From: Amycolatopsis bullii
Lineage (GTDB): Bacteria > Actinomycetota > Actinomycetes > Mycobacteriales > Pseudonocardiaceae
Direction: 5' to 3'
DNA length: 64,000 nucleotides
Assembly (NCBI RefSeq): GCF_014654205.1
Contig: NZ_BNAW01000023.1
Location: forward strand, 1-64,000
Each line of letters starts with the position of its first letter. Position 1 is the stretch's first letter. Shown here piece after piece: positions 35,316-43,707 of this stretch. Under the pieces are notes generated by a model. It was not told the origin of the DNA and made no database searches. It was given only the letters and a program-made list of their open reading frames with translations. A program made the translations under genes and the position numbers.

Positions 35316-35762
35316 ATGGGCCAGATCGAAATCATCCGCGCCGCGCCGGACCAAGCGCCCGCCCTGACCGCCCTCATGCACGCTTCCGCGGCGTACCAAG
35401 GCGAATATGCGTCCATCTTGGACGGTTACGCCGTCACACCCGGGTACGTCGAAGCCAATCCGACCTTCATCGCCGCCCGGGACGGCAAAATCCTCGGCTT
35501 CTCCGCGCTCGTGGCCGCGGAACTCGACCTGCTCTTCGTCGCCGACGCCGCGCAGGGGCTCGGCATCGGCGCGCGCCTCGTCACCCACATGCTCGCCGAG
35601 GCCCGCAAGCGGGGGCTGGAGTCGGTGCGGGTCGTCTCGCACCCGCCCGCCTTGGCCTTTTACGTGCGGATGGGCGCGCGGCGCACCGGCACGATCCCGG
35701 CGAATCCGCCGAAGGTTCGCTGGGACCGGCCGGAGCTCCGCTTCGACGTCCCTACATGTTGA
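35316..35762 (+). CDS. GNAT family N-acetyltransferase
   Basis: A 148-residue GNAT acetyltransferase. LDLLFVADAAQGLGIGARLV is the beta4-alpha3 acetyl-CoA site with the Q/R-x-x-G-x-G/A pattern (QGLGIG). HPPALAFYVRMGARRTG is the beta5-alpha4 region, and the Tyr there may be the general acid. The transcript is probably leaderless. Its last 11 bases overlap the 3' end of convergent lpdA. Substrate unknown. Confidence 0.88.
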   Translation: MGQIEIIRAAPDQAPALTALMHASAAYQGEYASILDGYAVTPGYVEANPTFIAARDGKILGFSALVAAELDLLFVADAAQGLGIGARLVTHMLAEARKRGLESVRVVSHPPALAFYVRMGARRTGTIPANPPKVRWDRPELRFDVPTC

Positions 35763-37143
35763 TCATGTGGCCCGCGAGGCCGTGGATCGCTTCCTTCACC
35801 GCTTCACCCAGCGTCGGGTGGGCGTGGACGTTGCGCGCCACCTCGTGCACCGTCAGGTCCCACTGCTGGGCCAGAGTCAGCTCCGGCAGCAGCTCCGTCA
35901 CGTCCGGGCCGATCAGGTGGCCGCCGATCAGTTCCCCGTACTTCGCGTCGCTGATCAGCTTGACGAACCCGGCCGCGTCGCCCAGGCCGTGGGCCTTGCC
36001 GTTGGCGGTGAACGGGAACTTCGCCACCTGGACGTCGAAGCCCTTCTCGCGGGCCTGTTCCTCCGTCCAGCCGAAGCTGGCGATCTGGGGCTGGCAGTAC
36101 GTCGCGCGCGGGATCATCGGGAAGTCGAGCTCCATCGTCTCGGCGCCCGCGATGGTCTCCGCCGCCACGATGCCCATCGACTCCGACGCGTGCGCCAGCA
36201 TCAGCTTCGCCGTCACGTCGCCGATCGCGAAGATGTGCTCGACGTTCGTGCGACCGCGGCCGTCCACGGCGATCGCGCCGCGTTCGGTCAGCGCCACGCC
36301 CGTCTTCTCCAGGCCGTAGCCCTCCACGCGCGGCTGGAAGCCGATCGCCTGCATGACCTTGTCGGCCTCGAGGACCTGCTCGCCGTTCTTCTCCGAGGAC
36401 ACCGTCACGCGCACCGACGAGCCCGAGTCGTCGATCGACTCGACGCGGGTGGACGTCAGCACCTTGATGCCGAGCTTGCGGTACCGGCGCGCCAGCTCGG
36501 CCGACACCTCGGCGTCCTCCAGCGGCACCATCCGGTCGAGGAACTCGACGATCGTGACGTCGACGCCGTAGTTGTGCAGCACGTAGGCGAACTCGACGCC
36601 GATCGCGCCCGCGCCGGCGATCACGATGCTCGACGGCAGCTCGCTCGTGAGGATCTGCTCTTCGTAGGTGACGACCCGCTCGCTGCGCGAAGTCCCCGGC
36701 AGCAGCCGCGTGGTCGCGCCGGTCGCGATGACGCAGTGGTCGAACGTGATCTGCGAGCCGTTGACCTCGAGGGTGTGGTCGTCGACGAACGTGCCGTGCC
36801 CGTCGAACTCGGTGATCTTGTTCTTCTTCATCAGGAAGTGCACGCCCTTGACGCGCCCCTCGGCGACCTTCCGGCTCCGCTCGTACGCGGCCGTGTAGTC
36901 GACCTTGATCGGGCTGTCGGAGGAGATGCCGAACGCCTTCGCCTCCTGCGTGACGACGTGCGCCAGCTCGGCGTTGCGCAGCAGCGCCTTCGACGGGATG
37001 CACCCGACGTTCAGGCAGACACCACCCCAGTACTTCTCCTCGACCACCGCGGCGCTCAGCCCCAGCTGGGACGCGCGGATCGCCGCGACGTAGCCGCCCA
37101 CCCCGGCCCCCAGCACGACGACATCAAAGTGTTGTGCACTCAT
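35752..37143 (-). CDS. lpdA: Dihydrolipoyl dehydrogenase (E3)
   Basis: A 463-residue flavoprotein disulfide reductase that reoxidises dihydrolipoamide in pyruvate and 2-oxoglutarate dehydrogenase complexes. GAGVGGYVAAI binds FAD, GGVCLNVGCIPSK contains the redox Cys43 and Cys48, IAGAGAIGVEFA binds NAD, and HAHPTLGEA supplies the C-terminal His-Glu active base. Length is standard. TAGTTT (reverse strand, 37150-37155) lies 6 bases before the ATG, suggesting a leaderless mRNA, although GAGG also overlaps that region. No other complex subunit is nearby. Confidence 0.95.
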   Translation of the reverse strand: MSAQHFDVVVLGAGVGGYVAAIRASQLGLSAAVVEEKYWGGVCLNVGCIPSKALLRNAELAHVVTQEAKAFGISSDSPIKVDYTAAYERSRKVAEGRVKGVHFLMKKNKITEFDGHGTFVDDHTLEVNGSQITFDHCVIATGATTRLLPGTSRSERVVTYEEQILTSELPSSIVIAGAGAIGVEFAYVLHNYGVDVTIVEFLDRMVPLEDAEVSAELARRYRKLGIKVLTSTRVESIDDSGSSVRVTVSSEKNGEQVLEADKVMQAIGFQPRVEGYGLEKTGVALTERGAIAVDGRGRTNVEHIFAIGDVTAKLMLAHASESMGIVAAETIAGAETMELDFPMIPRATYCQPQIASFGWTEEQAREKGFDVQVAKFPFTANGKAHGLGDAAGFVKLISDAKYGELIGGHLIGPDVTELLPELTLAQQWDLTVHEVARNVHAHPTLGEAVKEAIHGLAGHMINM

Positions 37144-37516
37144 ACCTCGAAACTACCCTTCCGAGCAGCGGTCGGCGGGGTGACCCGGGCCTCACGCAGC
37201 CCGGCGCGCCGCAGGTGGGAGCGGCCGCTTCCGTGGAGCGGCCGGGGCGGCGAATAGCGCACCCGGCCGGCCCGAGATGCTCGAGGCATCGGGATGGCCG
37301 ACTACACCGGTGGTCTCCACAACCGCCGCTCCACCGGGAGCCAAGCAGCGGACCGAGCTGCCGGCTGCTCGCGAGCCAGACAAGGCCACGAACGCCGCCG
37401 ACACCCCCCGAGCAACGCACCAACCTGCCACCCGCCCGCGAGCCAAACAAGGCCACCAACACCGCCGACAGCGCCCCAAGCAGCGAGCCACCCGCTCCGG
37501 CGCACCGACCCGGGCC
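37144..37516. other. Intergenic region with degenerate direct repeats
   Basis: No gene is supported in this 370-base gap. A 35-base segment at 37371-37405 recurs with four changes at 37438-37472, 67 bases on. GACCCGGGCCTCACGC at 37182-37197 recurs exactly at 37507-37522, the second copy overlapping the end of the hydrolase gene. The region looks like serial partial duplication rather than coding sequence. It contains the lpdA promoter at its left edge. Confidence 0.55.
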
Positions 37517-38380
37517 TCACGCCGCGAACAGCCCGCGCAGGGCCTCGACCACCTCCTCCGGCCGTTCCTCGGGCAGGAAGTGGCCGCAGTCGAGCACGTG
37601 CGTCCGCAGGTCCGGCGCCCACGAGCCCCACACCGCCGCCGGGTCGAAGGGCAGCTCGCCGGCCGGTCGCTGCCACAGCGCCGCGACCGGCATCGAAAGC
37701 CGCCGCCCGGACGCGCGGTCGGCTTCGTCGTGCTCCGCGTCCACCGTCGCGCTCGCCCGGTAGTCCGCGCACACCGCCGCGATCGCCTCCGGCGTCGAGG
37801 CCGCCGCCAGGTACTCCGCCCGGACCTCCGGCGGGATCGCGCCCGCCTCCCGCGTCCAGGTGTCCAGGAAGTGCCCGAAGAACTCCGACGGCGCCGCGGC
37901 GAGCATCCGCTCCGGCAGCGGCGGCGGGTACGCCAGCAGGAACAAGTGGAACGCGAAGACCCCGTCGGTGCCCCGCAGCGACTCCCACAGGTTCACCGCC
38001 GGGATCACGTCGAGCACCGCCAGCCGGCTGACCGCCTCGGGGTGGTCGAGCGCCGCCCGGAACGCCACCAGTGCGCCCCGGTCGTGGCCGGCGAGCGCGA
38101 ACCGCTCGTGCCCCAGCGCGCGGGCCAGCTCCACGACGTCCGCCGCCATCCGCCGCTTCGAGTAGTCGCCCGGTGGCTTGTCGCTGCCGCCGTAGCCGCG
38201 CAGGTCCGGGCAGATCACCCGGTGGTCGCGCGCCAGCGACGCCGCCACGTGCCGCCAGGCCATGTGCGTCTGCGGAAAACCGTGCAGCAGCACCACCGGT
38301 GGCCCGTCGCCACCCTGCGCGACGTTGAGCTCGGCGTCGCCGACCGGAACCCGCTCGTACGAAAACCCGGAGATCGTCAT
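37517..38380 (-). CDS. Alpha/beta hydrolase, haloacetate dehalogenase/epoxide hydrolase-like
   Basis: A 287-residue alpha/beta hydrolase. VVLLHGFPQTHMAWR is the oxyanion region, and the nucleophile elbow ALAGHDRGA carries Asp rather than Ser, as in haloalkane/haloacetate dehalogenases and epoxide hydrolases. Histidine is in LDCGHFLPEE. PDLRGYGGSDKPP and the HDRG motif point to the fluoroacetate-dehalogenase-like branch, but the second Arg of HDRGAR is Leu here, so fluoroacetate activity is uncertain. No signal peptide. The gene precedes plsC-like 38420-39190 transcriptionally downstream on the same strand. Confidence 0.82.
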   Translation of the reverse strand: MTISGFSYERVPVGDAELNVAQGGDGPPVVLLHGFPQTHMAWRHVAASLARDHRVICPDLRGYGGSDKPPGDYSKRRMAADVVELARALGHERFALAGHDRGALVAFRAALDHPEAVSRLAVLDVIPAVNLWESLRGTDGVFAFHLFLLAYPPPLPERMLAAAPSEFFGHFLDTWTREAGAIPPEVRAEYLAAASTPEAIAAVCADYRASATVDAEHDEADRASGRRLSMPVAALWQRPAGELPFDPAAVWGSWAPDLRTHVLDCGHFLPEERPEEVVEALRGLFAA

Positions 38381-38419
38381 GCGGGCAGGTTCTCACCCAC
38401 CACCGACAGTTTCGGGCGG

Positions 38420-39190
38420 TCAGGCCGCGGCCGGACGCTCCTCGCCGCGGATCGACTCCAGCAGCGACGTCACCTCGCCCATGATCCGGGCCGTCGCCTC
38501 CTCCAGGACCTCGCGGGTCAGCGGCCGGTCGCGCAGGTCCGACAGGTCGACCGGCTGTCCGGCGACCAGCTCGACGGTCTTGCGCGGCCATCCGCGTGGG
38601 AATTTCGCCGTCGACGGCAGCAGGTGGTGGGTTCCCCAGTTGGCCACCGGGATCACCGGGGCGCCGGTCTCCAGCGCCGCCCGCACGACGCCGGTCTTGC
38701 CGCGCATCGGCCAGCCGTCCGGGTCGTTCGAGAAGGTGCCTTCCGGGAAGATCGCGACGCATTCGCCCGCCCGCACGGACGCCACCAGTTCGCGGTAGGC
38801 CTCCGCGGCCGTCGCCGCGCCGCGGTAGACCGGGATGTGCCGTCCCGAGCGCATCACCCGGCCGACCACCGGCAGCTTCCAGAGCGAGGCCTTCGCCAGG
38901 TAGCGCGGCACGCGCCCGGCGGCGAGGCAGAACGCCGTCAGCGTCGTCGGGTCGGCGAACGACAGGTGGTTCGACGCCACCAGCACGCCGCCGGTCTTCG
39001 GGATGTGGTGCGAGCCGCGCACCCGGAACCGGGTGGTCTGGACGAGGAACTGCCAGACCACCTCGATGGCGAAGCTGTACCAGGCGCCCCGGCCGGCGCG
39101 GGCGAAGCGCCGGCCGTAGGCGATCATCTGGCGTCGGGTGAGCAGCTCACCTTCGGTGTCCAGGGCGGTCCAGCGGTCCATGGGTGTCAT
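38420..39190 (-). CDS. 1-acyl-sn-glycerol-3-phosphate acyltransferase (PlsC) family
   Basis: A 256-residue membrane-associated acyltransferase. NHLSFADP provides the catalytic His-x4-Asp box, and IFPEGTFS is the second family motif that binds the glycerol phosphate. Family role: acylation of lysophosphatidate or a related acceptor in phospholipid or glycolipid synthesis. The ATG at 39190 could be replaced by ATG 39181 (MDRW) without affecting the domain. A hydrophobic stretch near residues 35-55 fits a peripheral or single membrane anchor. Confidence 0.87.
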   Translation of the reverse strand: MTPMDRWTALDTEGELLTRRQMIAYGRRFARAGRGAWYSFAIEVVWQFLVQTTRFRVRGSHHIPKTGGVLVASNHLSFADPTTLTAFCLAAGRVPRYLAKASLWKLPVVGRVMRSGRHIPVYRGAATAAEAYRELVASVRAGECVAIFPEGTFSNDPDGWPMRGKTGVVRAALETGAPVIPVANWGTHHLLPSTAKFPRGWPRKTVELVAGQPVDLSDLRDRPLTREVLEEATARIMGEVTSLLESIRGEERPAAA

Positions 39191-39259
39191 TCGTAGCCCA
39201 CGACCGGCCGGATCGGCCCGTACCCGCGCCGAACGCGGCGCAGATCACAGCGAAAAACT

Positions 39260-39664
39260 TCAGAGCCGCTCGAGCACCACGACGGGGATCTCCCGATCCG
39301 TCTTCTTGGCGTACTCGTTGTAGTCCGGCCAGACGGCGGCGAGCTTCTCCCAGAGCTTCGCGCGCTCCTCGCCGGACGTGGTGCGCGCGCGGGCCCGGAA
39401 CTTGTCCGCCTTCACCTGGACGCCGACCTCCGGGTGCTCGAGGAGGTTGAAGTACCAGCCGGGGTGGTTCGGCGCGCCGCCCTTGGAGGCCACGATCACC
39501 GGGTTTCCGTCGACTTCCTGGTAGATCAGGGCGAACTTGCGCTCCTGCCCGGTCTTGCGGCCCTTGGTGGTCAAGACCAATGTCGGGACGCCTTCCTGCC
39601 AGTCGTGACCGACCTCGCCGTCGGTCTCCTCGTAGCGGCGGACGTGCTCGTCACCGAACAGCAT
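39260..39664 (-). CDS. Ddn-like F420-dependent nitroreductase family protein
   Basis: A 134-residue split-barrel protein of the DUF385/Ddn family, whose members use reduced F420 or F420-like deazaflavins. VLTTKGRKTGQERKFALIY and VASKGGAPNHPGWYFNLLEHPEV are the characteristic segments, and AVWPDYNEYAKKTDREIPVVVLER closes the family pattern. AAAGGAA sits 6 bases before the ATG. It is a plausible user of the cofactor made through fbiC. Substrate unknown. Confidence 0.88.
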   Translation of the reverse strand: MLFGDEHVRRYEETDGEVGHDWQEGVPTLVLTTKGRKTGQERKFALIYQEVDGNPVIVASKGGAPNHPGWYFNLLEHPEVGVQVKADKFRARARTTSGEERAKLWEKLAAVWPDYNEYAKKTDREIPVVVLERL

Positions 39665-39752
39665 GCGTGGTTCCTTTCGCGTGGGTCAGCAGTGGCGGGC
39701 TCACTACTTGAAGGTTCTCCTTGTTTCCAACAAACTCGCGGCGCGCGATCTT

Positions 39753-39776
39753 CCCGAACGTTTTCACTCGTTCGGG
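39753..39776. promoter_or_regulatory. Stem-loop in Ddn/LacI divergent region
   Basis: CCCGAACG (39753-39760) pairs with CGTTCGGG (39769-39776) around TTTTCACT. It lies in the 216-base divergent region and could be an operator or a structured leader of the LacI gene. Confidence 0.35.
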
Positions 39777-39880
39777 GGAGGTCCCCCGAGCAGCGGCTTC
39801 TCGGGACACACCCTCCTCCCAGTAGATTGCACCGACCGAGCACGCCGAGACACTCGAGACCGATCTTGGAGGAGCCAGCC

Positions 39881-40921
39881 ATGAAGGCCCGGCCGCACGT
39901 GACACTCGAAGACGTGGCACGCAGCGCGAACGTCTCGCTCGCGACGGCGTCGCGGGTGCTCAACGGCACCGCGTCCGTCCGCGCCGACCTGCGGGAGCGG
40001 GTGTCCGCCGCCGCGGCCGAACTGGCCTACGCCCCCAACGCGCACGCACAGGCCCTCGCCGGCGGCACCCACCGCACGGTCGGCGTGATCTGCCACGACG
40101 TCAGCGACCCCTACTTCGCCGCCATCGCGGGCGGGGTGATGCGGGTGGCCACCGACAACGGGCTGCTCGTCATGCTCGCCGGCACGTTCCGCGACCCGGA
40201 CCGCGAGGTCGCCTACGTCTCGACGCTGCGCGCGCAGCGGGCCGCGGCCATCCTGCTGATCGGCTCGGCGTTCGAGGACCGGGCGTGGGAACGCGCGATG
40301 GCCGCCGAGCTCGAGCCGTACCGCCGCGGCGGCGGCCAGGTCGCGGCGGTCAGCCGTCACCGCGGGCTCAAGATCGACACCGTGCAGCCGGACAACAAGG
40401 GCGGCGCCGCGGCGCTGGCGAAGGAGCTCGTCGGCCTCGGTCACAAGCGGTTCGCCGTGTTGGCCGGGCCACGGCGGCTGAGCACCGTGATCGACCGGCT
40501 GGCCGGGTTCTCCGGCGAGCTCGCCGCGCACGGCATCGAACTGCGCGAGGAGGACGTCGTCGAGGCCGCATTCAGCCGCGACGGCGGTTACGAGGCGACG
40601 AAACGGCTGCTCACCGGCCGCAAGCGCAAACTGCCGACCTGCCTGTTCGCCGTCACCGACGTGATGGCGATCGGCGCGCTGACGGCGTTGCGCGAGGAAG
40701 GCCTGTCCGTGCCCGGCGACATCTCGGTGGCCGGCTTCGACGACATCCCGGTGGTCCGCGACCTGGCCCCGGCGCTGACCACGGTCCGGCTGCCGCTGGA
40801 GGAACTCGGCGAACGCGCCATGGACCTGGCGATCAAGGGCTCCGCGGGCACCCGGCCGCGGACGGTCCGGCTGTCCGGCGAAGTCGTCCTGCGCGAAAGC
40901 ACCGGACGCCCCAAGCGCTGA
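39881..40921 (+). CDS. LacI-family transcriptional regulator
   Basis: A 346-residue LacI regulator. The headpiece is TLEDVARSANVSLATASRVLN, the hinge is AQALAGGTHRTVGVICHDV, and the effector domain contains TDVMAIGALTALREEG and GFDDIPVVRDLAPALTTVRLP. GGAGGA lies well placed before ATG 39881. Between this gene and the next is a perfect LacI-type palindrome, AGAAAGCGCTTTCT, so it probably represses the DUF993/isomerase genes downstream in response to a sugar-like ligand. Confidence 0.92.
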   Translation: MKARPHVTLEDVARSANVSLATASRVLNGTASVRADLRERVSAAAAELAYAPNAHAQALAGGTHRTVGVICHDVSDPYFAAIAGGVMRVATDNGLLVMLAGTFRDPDREVAYVSTLRAQRAAAILLIGSAFEDRAWERAMAAELEPYRRGGGQVAAVSRHRGLKIDTVQPDNKGGAAALAKELVGLGHKRFAVLAGPRRLSTVIDRLAGFSGELAAHGIELREEDVVEAAFSRDGGYEATKRLLTGRKRKLPTCLFAVTDVMAIGALTALREEGLSVPGDISVAGFDDIPVVRDLAPALTTVRLPLEELGERAMDLAIKGSAGTRPRTVRLSGEVVLRESTGRPKR

Positions 40922-40968
40922 CCCCACCGGGCCTTGTCGCGGCGCGGCACAGGCCCTACCGTGGGTTG

Positions 40969-40982
40969 AGAAAGCGCTTTCT
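40969..40982. promoter_or_regulatory. Perfect LacI-family operator
   Basis: AGAAAGCGCTTTCT is a 14-bp perfect palindrome with central CG, 21 bases before the DUF993 start codon and before its GGAGG site. It fits the preceding LacI regulator. Confidence 0.75.
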
Positions 40983-41002
40983 GATCCTTCCGGAGGTCCT
41001 CG

Positions 41003-42136
41003 ATGCTCGTGCTCCCGGCCCCCGGCGGCGAGCTGCTGAACTGGTCGCCGTCCGGGCCACGGCCCCCGGCGCCCCCGCCGACGCCACCGACCTCGCGCAT
41101 CGCCTACGCCGCCGCGCACGTCGTCGCGGACGCGCTGGCCGACGAGCCCTACGCCGTGGACTGGGAAACGACGCTCGCCTTCCGCGAGCACCTCTGGTCG
41201 TCCGGCCTCGGCGTCGCGGAGGCGATGGACACCGCGCAGCGCGGCATGGGCCTCGACTGGGCGACGACGCAGGAGCTGGTGACCCGCACCGGCGCGGTCG
41301 CGGCCGGACGGCGCTGGTGCGCCGGCGTCGGCACCGACCAGCTGCCGCCGGGACCGGCCACCGTGGCGTCCATTGTGGACGCCTGGCGCGAGCAGCTCGA
41401 CCTGGTCGCCGGCGCGGGGGCGGTCCCGGTCGTGATGGCCAGCCGGGCGCTGGCCGCGGCGGCGACGGGCCCGGACGACTACCACGCGGCGTACGGGAAG
41501 CTGCTGTCCGAAGCGGGCGGGCCCGTCCTGCTGCACTGGCTGGGCGAGCAGTTCGACCCGGCGCTGGCCGGCTACTGGGGCCACGACGACGTCCGCGCCG
41601 CCGCCCGCGAGCTGGCCACGCTCTGCACCGAGCACGCCGCCACCATCGCCGGGGTCAAGGTGTCGGTGCTCGACGCCGACGTCGAGGTCGGGTTCCGCCG
41701 GGCGCTGCCGGACGGCGTCGCCTGCTACACCGGCGACGACTTCAACTACCCTTCGCTGATCGCCGGGGACGGCGAAGGCCACAGCGAAGCCCTGCTCGGC
41801 ATCTTCGACCCGCTCGCCCCGGTGGCCGCGGCGGCGCTGGCCCGCCTCGACGACGGCGACCACGCCGGCTTCCGCGCGCTGCTCGACCCGACCGTGCCGC
41901 TGTCCCGCGAGATCTTCCGCGCGCCGACCCGGCACTACAAGACCGGCGTGGTGTTCCTGGCCCACCTCAACGGCCACCAGGACCACTTCCGGATGATCGC
42001 CGGGCAGGAGTCCGCACGCACGATCACCCACCTGGCCACGCTGCTGCGGCTGGCCGACGAGGCCGGCGTGCTGGCCGACCCCGACCTGGCCGAGGCCCGG
42101 ATGCGGCCGTTGCTGCAGGTCGCGGGGGTCGCGTGA
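41003..42136 (+). CDS. DUF993 (dihydrodipicolinate synthase-like) protein
   Basis: A 377-residue TIM-barrel protein of the DUF993 family, distantly related to class I aldolases such as dihydrodipicolinate synthase. AGAGAVPVVMASRALAAAA and ATIAGVKVSVLDADVEVGFR carry the conserved core; the Lys in GVKVS is a candidate Schiff-base lysine. CYTGDDFNYPSLIAGDG also fits. GGAGG precedes the ATG. It is coupled by TGATG to a sugar-phosphate isomerase, which points to a sugar or sugar-acid catabolic route. The exact reaction is not known to me. Confidence 0.82.
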   Translation: MLVLPAPGGELLNWSPSGPRPPAPPPTPPTSRIAYAAAHVVADALADEPYAVDWETTLAFREHLWSSGLGVAEAMDTAQRGMGLDWATTQELVTRTGAVAAGRRWCAGVGTDQLPPGPATVASIVDAWREQLDLVAGAGAVPVVMASRALAAAATGPDDYHAAYGKLLSEAGGPVLLHWLGEQFDPALAGYWGHDDVRAAARELATLCTEHAATIAGVKVSVLDADVEVGFRRALPDGVACYTGDDFNYPSLIAGDGEGHSEALLGIFDPLAPVAAAALARLDDGDHAGFRALLDPTVPLSREIFRAPTRHYKTGVVFLAHLNGHQDHFRMIAGQESARTITHLATLLRLADEAGVLADPDLAEARMRPLLQVAGVA

Positions 42137-42948
42137 TGGATCCGCGGCTGAGTCTCAACCAGATCACCACGAAGTCCTGGTCGCTGCCCGAGGCGGTGGC
42201 CGGCTGCGCCGAGGCGGGCGTCGGCTGGATCGGGCTGTGGCGCGACAAGGTCGCCGAGGCCGGCGTCGACGAAGCCGCGCGGCTGCTCAAGGAGCACGGG
42301 GTCCGGGTGTCGTCGTTGTGCCGCGGCGGGTTCTTCACCGGCGTGACGCCGGAAGGGTCCCCTGTGGACGGTGTGGCGCAGACCCGCGAGGCGATCGACG
42401 AAGCCGCCGCGCTCGGCGCCGACGTGCTCGTGCTGGTCGTGGGCGGGATCGCGGGCAACGACCTCGCCGCGTCCCGGCAGCGGGTCGCCGACGCGGTGGG
42501 TTCGCTGGCCCCGTACGCCGGGGAGCGCGGGGTCCGGCTGGGTCTGGAGCCGCTGCACCCGATGCAGTGCGCGGAGCGCTCGGTGCTGTCCACTGTGGAT
42601 CAGGCGCTGAAGATCGCCTCGGAGCACCCGGCCGAGCAGGTCGGCGTGATCGTGGACGAGTTCCACGTCTGGTGGGACCCGCGGATCGAGGAGTCGATCG
42701 CCGCGGCCGCGGGCCGGATCGCCGGGTTCCACGTGTGCGACGTCCTGGTGCCGCTCCCGGACCCGCTGCTCGGCCGCGCCCTGCCCGGCGACGGCCCGAT
42801 CGACCACCGCCGGCTGCGCGCGGCCGTCGAAGCCGCGGGCTACACCGGGCCGATCGAGGTCGAGGTGTTCAACGCGGACCTGTGGGCCCGGCCCGGCGGG
42901 GACGTGCTCGCCGAGACCGTTACGGCGTTCGAGCGATACGTGGCCTGA
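42136..42948 (+). CDS. Sugar phosphate isomerase/epimerase (xylose isomerase-like TIM barrel)
   Basis: A 270-residue AP-endonuclease-2-like TIM barrel. Metal-binding acids are seen in LGLEPLHPM (Glu), GVIVDEFHVWWD (Asp, His) and PIEVEVFN (Glu). The ATG shares one base with the previous stop (TGATG). Together with the DUF993 aldolase-like protein and the LacI regulator it forms a catabolic module; a Gfo/Idh/MocA dehydrogenase often found in such modules is absent here. Confidence 0.88.
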   Translation: MDPRLSLNQITTKSWSLPEAVAGCAEAGVGWIGLWRDKVAEAGVDEAARLLKEHGVRVSSLCRGGFFTGVTPEGSPVDGVAQTREAIDEAAALGADVLVLVVGGIAGNDLAASRQRVADAVGSLAPYAGERGVRLGLEPLHPMQCAERSVLSTVDQALKIASEHPAEQVGVIVDEFHVWWDPRIEESIAAAAGRIAGFHVCDVLVPLPDPLLGRALPGDGPIDHRRLRAAVEAAGYTGPIEVEVFNADLWARPGGDVLAETVTAFERYVA

Positions 42949-42986
42949 TTCGGTCCACGTGGCGGTACAATGGGACCACCAGGCGG

Positions 42987-43661
42987 ATGGGGTCGCTCGT
43001 GAAGACAGACGAAGACGGATCGGTCCGGAGCGTGCTCCGCGCGTTCGACCTGCTCGCCCTCTTCACGGAACACCGCCGGACCTGGGCCGTCAAGGACCTC
43101 ACCGCGGCCAGCGGCCTCGCGAAGACGACCGTGCTGCGGCTGGTCGCCACCTGTGAGCAGCGCGGCCTGCTGTGGACGCGGCCCGACGGGCGGATCACCG
43201 TCGGGCCCGGGATGCTGCGCTGGGCGCAGCTGGCGAACACGGCGTGGCAGCTGCCCGAGCCGGTCCGCCAGGTGCTGCGCGAGCTGGCCGGGGAGTGCCG
43301 GGAGACGGTCAACCTGTACGTGCGCAGCACGTCCGTGCTCGTCTGCGTGGCCCAGCAGGAGGGACCGCTGGCCATCCGGCACGTCGGCCGCGTCGGCGAC
43401 GAGCTGCCGCTCGGCTTCGGGGCCGCCGGGCGGGTCCTCGACGGCACCGAGGGGGCCGCGGTCACCCACGACGAGCCGGAGCCCGGCGCGTCCAGCGTCG
43501 CCGCGCCCGTGCACGACGGCGACGGCCGGCTGCTCGCGGCGCTGGCGGTCACCGGGCCCAGCAGCCGGTTCGGCCCCGGCGAGGTCGCTGCGTTCACCGA
43601 AGCCGTCACCGCCGCTTCGGTGCGGATATCGCAGATCGGCCTCGGGACACGGGCGGAATAG
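42987..43661 (+). CDS. IclR-family transcriptional regulator
   Basis: A 224-residue IclR regulator with winged helix (SVLRAFDLLALFTEHRRTWA, LTAASGLAKTTVLRLVATC) and an IclR effector domain (ETVNLYVRSTSVLVCVAQQEG, PLGFGAAGRVL, VAAPVHDGDGRLLAALAVTGP). TACAAT at 42966-42971 is a good -10 box. ATG 42987 is used; GTG 42999, with GGATGGGG before it, is an equally good start. It may control the operon just upstream or act elsewhere. Confidence 0.88.
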   Translation: MGSLVKTDEDGSVRSVLRAFDLLALFTEHRRTWAVKDLTAASGLAKTTVLRLVATCEQRGLLWTRPDGRITVGPGMLRWAQLANTAWQLPEPVRQVLRELAGECRETVNLYVRSTSVLVCVAQQEGPLAIRHVGRVGDELPLGFGAAGRVLDGTEGAAVTHDEPEPGASSVAAPVHDGDGRLLAALAVTGPSSRFGPGEVAAFTEAVTAASVRISQIGLGTRAE

Positions 43662-43707
43662 GCCACAGCTGTCCAAGATCCGCCGGGTCGTTGGTTAGGC
43701 TTCCCGC

